Notes under the pieces: generated by a model
Told to the model about the DNA's origin: nothing
The model's input: only the letters and a program-made list of their open reading frames with translations
Database searches by the model: none
In this document: in pieces, positions 6,155 to 9,710 of the stretch
Layout of the letters: each line of letters starts with the position of its first letter
Numbering within the stretch: position 1 is the first letter of the stretch
Program-made: the position numbers and the translations under genes
NCBI GenBank assembly: GCA_023402175.1
Contig: JAEXCN010000014.1
Coordinates: 1-9,710, forward strand
Origin: Pseudomonadota bacterium
Lineage (GTDB): Bacteria > Myxococcota_A > Polyangia > Polyangiales > Polyangiaceae
Reading direction: 5' to 3'
DNA: 9,710 nt

Positions 6155-7828
6155 GTGCCGCAAGGTCGTGGGCTGCTCGCTCTCTCGTTCGCGCTCGTCG
6201 TCATTCATGCTGCCTGCTCGGGCGCCGACAGCGGTCTCGGCGGAGGTGGCGACCCATCGAAAGCGCCGTGCGCGAACGGCGTGCGCGATCCGGACGAGAC
6301 GGGCGTCGACTGCGGCGGCACCTGCGGAAAGTGTCCCGGCGAAGCGTGCACCGGCGCGTCCGACTGCGGGAGCGGCTCGTGCGAGAACGGCAAATGCCAG
6401 CCACCGATCGGAACCGGACCTGCAGAGCCGAGCGCCTCCGACGGGCAGAAGAACAACGGCGAGACGGACGTCGATTGCGGCGGTCCGAACGCGCCGCCGT
6501 GCGGCGAGGGAAAATCGTGCGAGGCAGACGCCGACTGCGCGGACCAGTGGTGCAAGCCCGACGAGAAGAAGTGCGTGGCGCCGCGCAACGACGATGGCGT
6601 GAAGAACGGCACCGAGACCGACGTCGACTGCGGCGGTCAGAGCGGGAAGACGTGCGCCGAAGGACTAGCGTGCGCCGCCGACTCCGACTGCAACGGGGCT
6701 TGCAGCTACGCGAACAAGTGCGTCGACGCGAGGAGCTGTAAGCCTCACCTCGGCGGCGACACGTGTGGAGGCAAGGCTCTCCATCCCGGAGAGGTCGGCG
6801 ATCCCGGGCAGGGCGCGCAGCAGGAGAGCTGCTGTCGATCGCTCCCGGTGCCCGGGTACACCGATCCGAAGAACCCGGGGAAGACCGTGTTCGTCGACAA
6901 GTACGAGATCACGGCCGGACGCGTGCGCGCGTTCATCGAGGCGCTCGCAGCCGCGAACAACGGCCAGCCCGACATCAAGGCATGGGTGGCGGCGAACAAG
7001 CCTCCGATCTGGAACGACAGCTGGAACCTCTTTCTCTCGAGCGGAACGAATGCCGCCGACATCACGGTCCCTCGCCAGCCGAGCTTGCCGGCGGAGGCGC
7101 AGCCGTGGAACCGGAACGTCGGGACGAATGCGGTGTTCGGCGCGCCGCTCTACGTCTACGTCCACGGTCACAACTGCGGAAACCTTGCCGGCTCGTACGG
7201 GTTCCCCACGTTCTGGTACCCGGACGCGATCCTCAGTGGGCGTGGTGAGGTCCCGCGAGCGCAAGGGTTCGACGGCAACGGCACGGCGATCCCGGCGAAG
7301 GACCTTCTCGACGTCAAGTCGATGACCTGCATCCCGAACGCGATCCTCGCTGCGTTCTGCCACTGGGACGGTGGCCAGCTCGCGACCGACGAGGTGCTCG
7401 ACTACATCACGAATGCGCCGGCGAGCCTCGGCAATACTGCCGGATGTGGAACGCGCTGCGCGCCGCTCACGGCCATCCAGGCGACGAGCGACTCGGGCAC
7501 GGACGCGGGGATCAAGTACCGCTTCCCGTACTACGCGGACGCGGTGAACCACGAAGGTGCGTACCGCATCGCAACGCCCGGACGCGTCCACACCGACGTG
7601 GTCCGCATCAACGCCGGCGACGAGCCGTGGATGGATCTGCACGGCAACGTGCACGAGGTCGTGCTCGACATGAACGGCGCCAACTTCACCGGCAACTTCG
7701 GTCTGAAGTACCGCGGCATCGGCTACAGCAGCGCGCGCGCCGGCGGCAACAACGGCCCGCCGGGCAAGTACACGTTCCCGGAGTACAAGGCGGGGTACTC
7801 CGGCGGTCGGTGCATGCGCTTCAAGTGA
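6155..7828 (+). CDS. Secreted Cys-rich repeat protein with FGE/SUMF1-like domain
   Basis: 557-residue exported protein. A hydrophobic signal peptide (residues 7-20) ends at AAC, Cys21; the lipobox is poor because His is at -3, so lipidation is uncertain. Three Cys-rich repeats follow, built on NG-x-(E)T-D/G-VDCGG: about 41-60, 100-116 and 150-167, each trailed by CxxDxDC-type cysteine pairs. Such repeats are common in myxobacterial surface proteins. From about residue 225, VFVDKYEITAGRVRAFI, CHWDGGQLATDEV, WMDLHGNVHEVVLDM and YSGGRCMRF mark a formylglycine-generating-enzyme/SUMF1-like fold. The paired catalytic cysteines of true FGE are not recognisable, so a binding or structural role is more likely than sulfatase activation. 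Start: GTG at 6155 sits 6 bases after GGAGG (6144-6148); a TTG at 6149 directly abuts that site and is less likely. It lies 130 bases after purK, so probably a separate unit. Function unknown. Confidence 0.88.
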   Translation: MPQGRGLLALSFALVVIHAACSGADSGLGGGGDPSKAPCANGVRDPDETGVDCGGTCGKCPGEACTGASDCGSGSCENGKCQPPIGTGPAEPSASDGQKNNGETDVDCGGPNAPPCGEGKSCEADADCADQWCKPDEKKCVAPRNDDGVKNGTETDVDCGGQSGKTCAEGLACAADSDCNGACSYANKCVDARSCKPHLGGDTCGGKALHPGEVGDPGQGAQQESCCRSLPVPGYTDPKNPGKTVFVDKYEITAGRVRAFIEALAAANNGQPDIKAWVAANKPPIWNDSWNLFLSSGTNAADITVPRQPSLPAEAQPWNRNVGTNAVFGAPLYVYVHGHNCGNLAGSYGFPTFWYPDAILSGRGEVPRAQGFDGNGTAIPAKDLLDVKSMTCIPNAILAAFCHWDGGQLATDEVLDYITNAPASLGNTAGCGTRCAPLTAIQATSDSGTDAGIKYRFPYYADAVNHEGAYRIATPGRVHTDVVRINAGDEPWMDLHGNVHEVVLDMNGANFTGNFGLKYRGIGYSSARAGGNNGPPGKYTFPEYKAGYSGGRCMRFK

Positions 7829-8624
7829 TGAGCGCGCGGGCACCGAAGCGCTCGACGAACGCGCGGTGCATGGCATGCGCCGGCTCGCGGCCCTGCTCGA
7901 TCTCACGCGGGCGATAGCCGGACGCGATCTGCTCGACGACGATGCGACGCCCCTCGTCCTCGACGCGGAAGCGCGCACGCCAGTCCTTGACGGCGAGGAT
8001 GCGGCGTCCGTCGCTCGCCTCCTTGATCCGTCGATACGCGTGCGGCTGCGGTCCGAGCGCGAGCGACGACTCGATGCGCGAGCGCAGATCGAGGCTCGTC
8101 TCCGCGACAATCCACTCGAGCTGCTCGGTAGCGGTCGCCTCGAACGTGACCGTCCACGCCGGTCGCGGATCGAACCCCTGCAGCCATCCGGCTCCGGCTT
8201 CGGGGAACGCGTCCGCGTACGGGATGTACGGCTTGATGTCGAGGATCGGTGTCCCATCGACCAGGTCGAGGTCTCGGACGTGGAGGACCAGCCCATCGAC
8301 GCGCTCGAGACGCACGGCCGTCATGCCGATCGGATTCGGTCGGTGTGGTGATCGCGTGGCGAAGACGCCGCGCTTTCTCTCGCTGCGCGGCGGAAGGACC
8401 TTGGGCTTCCACCCCTCGGCTCGATCGAACCAGAAGAGGAGCCAGATCCGCTCGAAGCCGTCGAGGTCTTCGAGAGCGTCCTGGTACGGAGGAAGGACCT
8501 CCACCGTACCTGCAGCACCACCGGCGGTGCCCTGACGCGGCGCCTCGACCTTCTCGCCGAACGGCGATCGAACGAACCCTATCGGACGGACGAGGAGCTC
8601 GCGCACGCCTCTCGGATAGCACAC
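7821..8624 (-). CDS. trmO: tRNA (N6-threonylcarbamoyladenosine37-N6)-methyltransferase TrmO
   Basis: S-adenosylmethionine-dependent enzyme that methylates t6A37 to m6t6A37 in tRNAs reading ACY codons; formerly TsaA/YaeB. The 267-residue protein starts with the family pattern VRPIGFVRSPF (12-22) and carries the signature RSPHRPNPIGMTAVRL (91-106) and DLVDGTPILDIKPYIPYAD (120-138) in the beta-barrel methyltransferase domain. The C-terminal half, from DPRPAWTVTFEA to VEQI, fits the smaller C-terminal TrmO domain. It is about 30 residues longer than the 235-residue E. coli enzyme. The start is GTG at 8624 in the longest frame; GTG at 8606 (residue 7) is equally possible, with AGAGG just before it but too close. 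Its stop lies inside the last codons of the convergent FGE-like gene (8-base overlap). Divergent from the NlpC/P60 gene across 185 bases. Confidence 0.93.
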   Translation of the reverse strand: MCYPRGVRELLVRPIGFVRSPFGEKVEAPRQGTAGGAAGTVEVLPPYQDALEDLDGFERIWLLFWFDRAEGWKPKVLPPRSERKRGVFATRSPHRPNPIGMTAVRLERVDGLVLHVRDLDLVDGTPILDIKPYIPYADAFPEAGAGWLQGFDPRPAWTVTFEATATEQLEWIVAETSLDLRSRIESSLALGPQPHAYRRIKEASDGRRILAVKDWRARFRVEDEGRRIVVEQIASGYRPREIEQGREPAHAMHRAFVERFGARALIT

Positions 8625-8809
8625 GCACGGTCAACGCGGCTCCGGCGCGAAGAACGCCGAGCTGCGTTCGCGGATCGCCGAAGAGCACGTGGCCGTCGCA
8701 CCATCGTCGTTCGAGTGCGCGCGCCGCAGCCGAAGAGCAAGCACGAGCATTCGCGCTGTTTCGCCGGAGAGTTGGCCGTCGCGCGCCGGGCCCGAGACGA
8801 TCGCGCGTG
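8625..8809. other. Divergent intergenic region between trmO and NlpC/P60 gene
   Basis: 185 bases separating two divergent genes, so it should carry both promoters. I find no spaced -35/-10 pair on either strand; TTGACC on the minus strand near 8628-8633 has only about 10 bases to the next AT-containing hexamer. Open frames across it are GC-driven shadows. No hairpin or repeat of note. Confidence 0.4.
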
Positions 8810-9277
8810 ATGTACCGCAGTGCCCTCGTCCTCCTCTTCGGTGCCGCAGCTCTCGGTTGCTCTTCGACGACCACGACCACGACGGCGAGCGCTCCGCCCC
8901 CGCGATGGGCGCCTGCATGGCCCGAGATGCCGGCGGATCCGGCGACCGCTCGCGTGCTCGGCTTCGCGGAGGCGCAGGTCGGGAAGCGCTATTGCTGGGG
9001 CGGTACCGGACCGGACTGCTTCGACTGCTCCGGTCTCGTTCAGGCCGCGTGGCGATCGGCGGGCGTGAAGCTCCCGCGGACGGCGCTCGCGCAAGGGCAA
9101 GCGCTCGTCGACGTGCCGTTCGATCAGATGCAGCCCGGCGACATCCTCTGGTGGCGTCATCACGTCGGCATCTACGTCGGGCACGGAGAGATGATCGACG
9201 CCTATCACTCGCGCGCGGGCGTCGTTCGCCGACGCGTCACGATCCCGCAGCGCGTCTTGCGCGTCGTCCCGCGGTGA
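8810..9277 (+). CDS. NlpC/P60 family cell-wall peptidase-like lipoprotein
   Basis: 155-residue protein with a lipoprotein signal: MYRSALVLLFGAAALGC, candidate lipidated Cys17, followed by a Ser/Thr run of about ten residues as spacer. The rest is a compact NlpC/P60 domain, which normally cleaves D-glutamyl-diaminopimelate bonds in peptidoglycan stem peptides in the periplasm. The family signature YCWGGTGPDCFDCSGLVQAAW gives catalytic Cys73 (positions 61-81, broken form), then GDILWWRHHVGIYVG with catalytic His118. The third polar residue, usually His in a FVHAS-like segment, aligns with Asp130 in MIDAYHS; His133 nearby is another candidate. The start is ATG at 8810, chosen for the signal peptide; the open frame extends far upstream without support. 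A GTG directly precedes the ATG. Monocistronic; the next gene converges on it. Confidence 0.93.
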   Translation: MYRSALVLLFGAAALGCSSTTTTTTASAPPPRWAPAWPEMPADPATARVLGFAEAQVGKRYCWGGTGPDCFDCSGLVQAAWRSAGVKLPRTALAQGQALVDVPFDQMQPGDILWWRHHVGIYVGHGEMIDAYHSRAGVVRRRVTIPQRVLRVVPR

Positions 9278-9292
9278 GCCCGTTGAACCGAA

Positions 9293-9327
9293 GTGGACGG
9301 AGTCCAGCTGCGCTGGACGGAGTCCAC
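9293..9327. repeat. Direct repeat forming a two-part hairpin
   Basis: TGGACGGAGTCCA occurs twice, at 9294-9306 and 9314-9326, 20 bases apart. Together they fold as an outer helix GTGGAC/GTCCAC, a symmetric 3x3 internal loop GGA/GGA, and an inner helix GTCCAGC/GCTGGAC closed by a TGC loop. It sits 15 bases after the NlpC/P60 stop in a convergent gap. There is no T-tract. It could be a terminator-like or mRNA 3'-end stabilising structure. Confidence 0.75.
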
Positions 9328-9340
9328 GGAGGTCGACGGA

Positions 9341-9360
9341 GCCTCGCCGGATGGCGAGGC
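9341..9360. terminator. Perfect 8-bp hairpin between convergent genes, possible bidirectional terminator
   Basis: GCCTCGCC (9341-9348) and GGCGAGGC (9353-9360) form a perfect GC-rich stem with loop GGAT. It lies 63 bases after the NlpC/P60 stop and 19 bases after the stop of the gene arriving on the other strand. No T-run follows on either strand, so intrinsic termination is possible but not certain. Confidence 0.5.
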
Positions 9361-9379
9361 GGAGTCAACGCGCTCACGG

Positions 9380-9710
9380 TCAGCGCTTGATCTGGAGATC
9401 GGGCATGACCTCCGACGGCGCGGGCGTGCTCGGCGTCGATGCTCCTCCGGTGGTCTGAGTCTCGTCCGGCTGCCCCGTGCTGGTGGCCGCGGGCGGGGCC
9501 GTCTCCGAGCCCGTCGTTGCGGGCGGTATGTCGTTGCCGGGCGTCGCGAACGCGTCGTCGTCGGAAGGCGTCATGCCCGCGGCCGCGGCAGCGCGATCGA
9601 GATCGGGAAGCGACGTTTCGGTCGATCGCTTCGTCGTCGCAGGCGCCTTTGTCGTCGTCCGAGGTTTGGCCGGTGCCTTCTCGATTCGCACCGCTGGCGC
9701 CGTCGTCTTC
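9380..9710 (-). CDS. C-terminal part of an Ala/Pro/Thr-rich protein, start outside window
   Basis: The reverse-strand frame is open from the right edge to a TGA at 9380-9382, giving about 109 residues. The composition is dominated by Ala, Pro, Thr, Ser and acidic residues: a basic Lys/Thr-rich stretch (RIEKAPAKPRTTTKAPATTKR) in broken form comes first, then SLPDLDRAAAAAGM, then a neutral to acidic Pro/Thr/Gly tail ending PDLQIKR. It looks disordered and could be a linker or tail. Codon use is like the neighbours, and the stop is followed by the hairpin-rich gap, which supports a real gene. A GTG at 9691 is in frame, but the frame stays open through the window edge, so it is probably not the start. 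I do not recognise the family. Confidence 0.6.
   Translation of the reverse strand, partial: KTTAPAVRIEKAPAKPRTTTKAPATTKRSTETSLPDLDRAAAAAGMTPSDDDAFATPGNDIPPATTGSETAPPAATSTGQPDETQTTGGASTPSTPAPSEVMPDLQIKR

Noticed and set aside
6665..8296. Long minus-strand open frame of 543 codons
   Set aside because: It covers the FGE-like gene in antisense and overlaps trmO in another frame; composition is typical of a shadow.

Overview
The window reads as chromosomal DNA of a GC-rich delta-type bacterium, most likely a myxobacterium (Myxococcota, Polyangiales-like). The signs are strong G/C bias at third codon positions, long antisense shadow frames, several secreted lipoprotein-like products, Cys-rich 'DVDCGG' repeats joined to a formylglycine-enzyme-like domain, and a mix of housekeeping genes with large uncharacterised proteins. 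The taxonomic call is inference. I see no insertion sequence, phage gene, CRISPR array or tRNA.

Layout, left to right. (1) 1-2566, minus strand: a likely two-gene unit. The upstream gene encodes a 604-residue protein with a C-terminal PglZ/alkaline-phosphatase-like domain. After a 56-base gap comes an AMP-forming acyl-CoA synthetase that runs off the left edge. (2) 2567-3034: no protein gene, but a clear 6S RNA gene on the plus strand. It has a sigma70-type promoter, about 210 nt of RNA with the full 6S fold, and a strong intrinsic terminator. (3) 3035-4210, minus: an exported diheme cytochrome c-like protein. (4) 4292-6024, plus: purE and purK, the two-step AIR to CAIR branch of de novo purine synthesis, 5 bases apart. 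(5) 6155-7828, plus: a secreted protein with three Cys-rich repeats and an FGE/SUMF1-like domain. (6) 7821-8624, minus: trmO (tsaA), tRNA t6A37 methyltransferase, whose stop overlaps the preceding gene's stop tail to tail. (7) 8810-9277, plus: a small NlpC/P60 peptidase-like lipoprotein. (8) 9278-9379: two strong hairpins between convergent genes. (9) 9380 to the right edge, minus: the C-terminal end of an Ala/Pro/Thr-rich protein.

Working together: purE-purK is the only pathway module that is certain. 6S RNA binds the housekeeping RNA polymerase holoenzyme and tunes global transcription. TrmO modifies tRNA. Three products (the cytochrome, the FGE-like protein and the NlpC/P60 protein) are predicted to be exported and envelope-associated. 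The PglZ-like protein is the most unusual gene: it lacks any BREX neighbours and has a Thr where a metal-binding His is expected near the C-terminus. The 6S RNA locus is the best-supported feature that a protein-only reading would miss.
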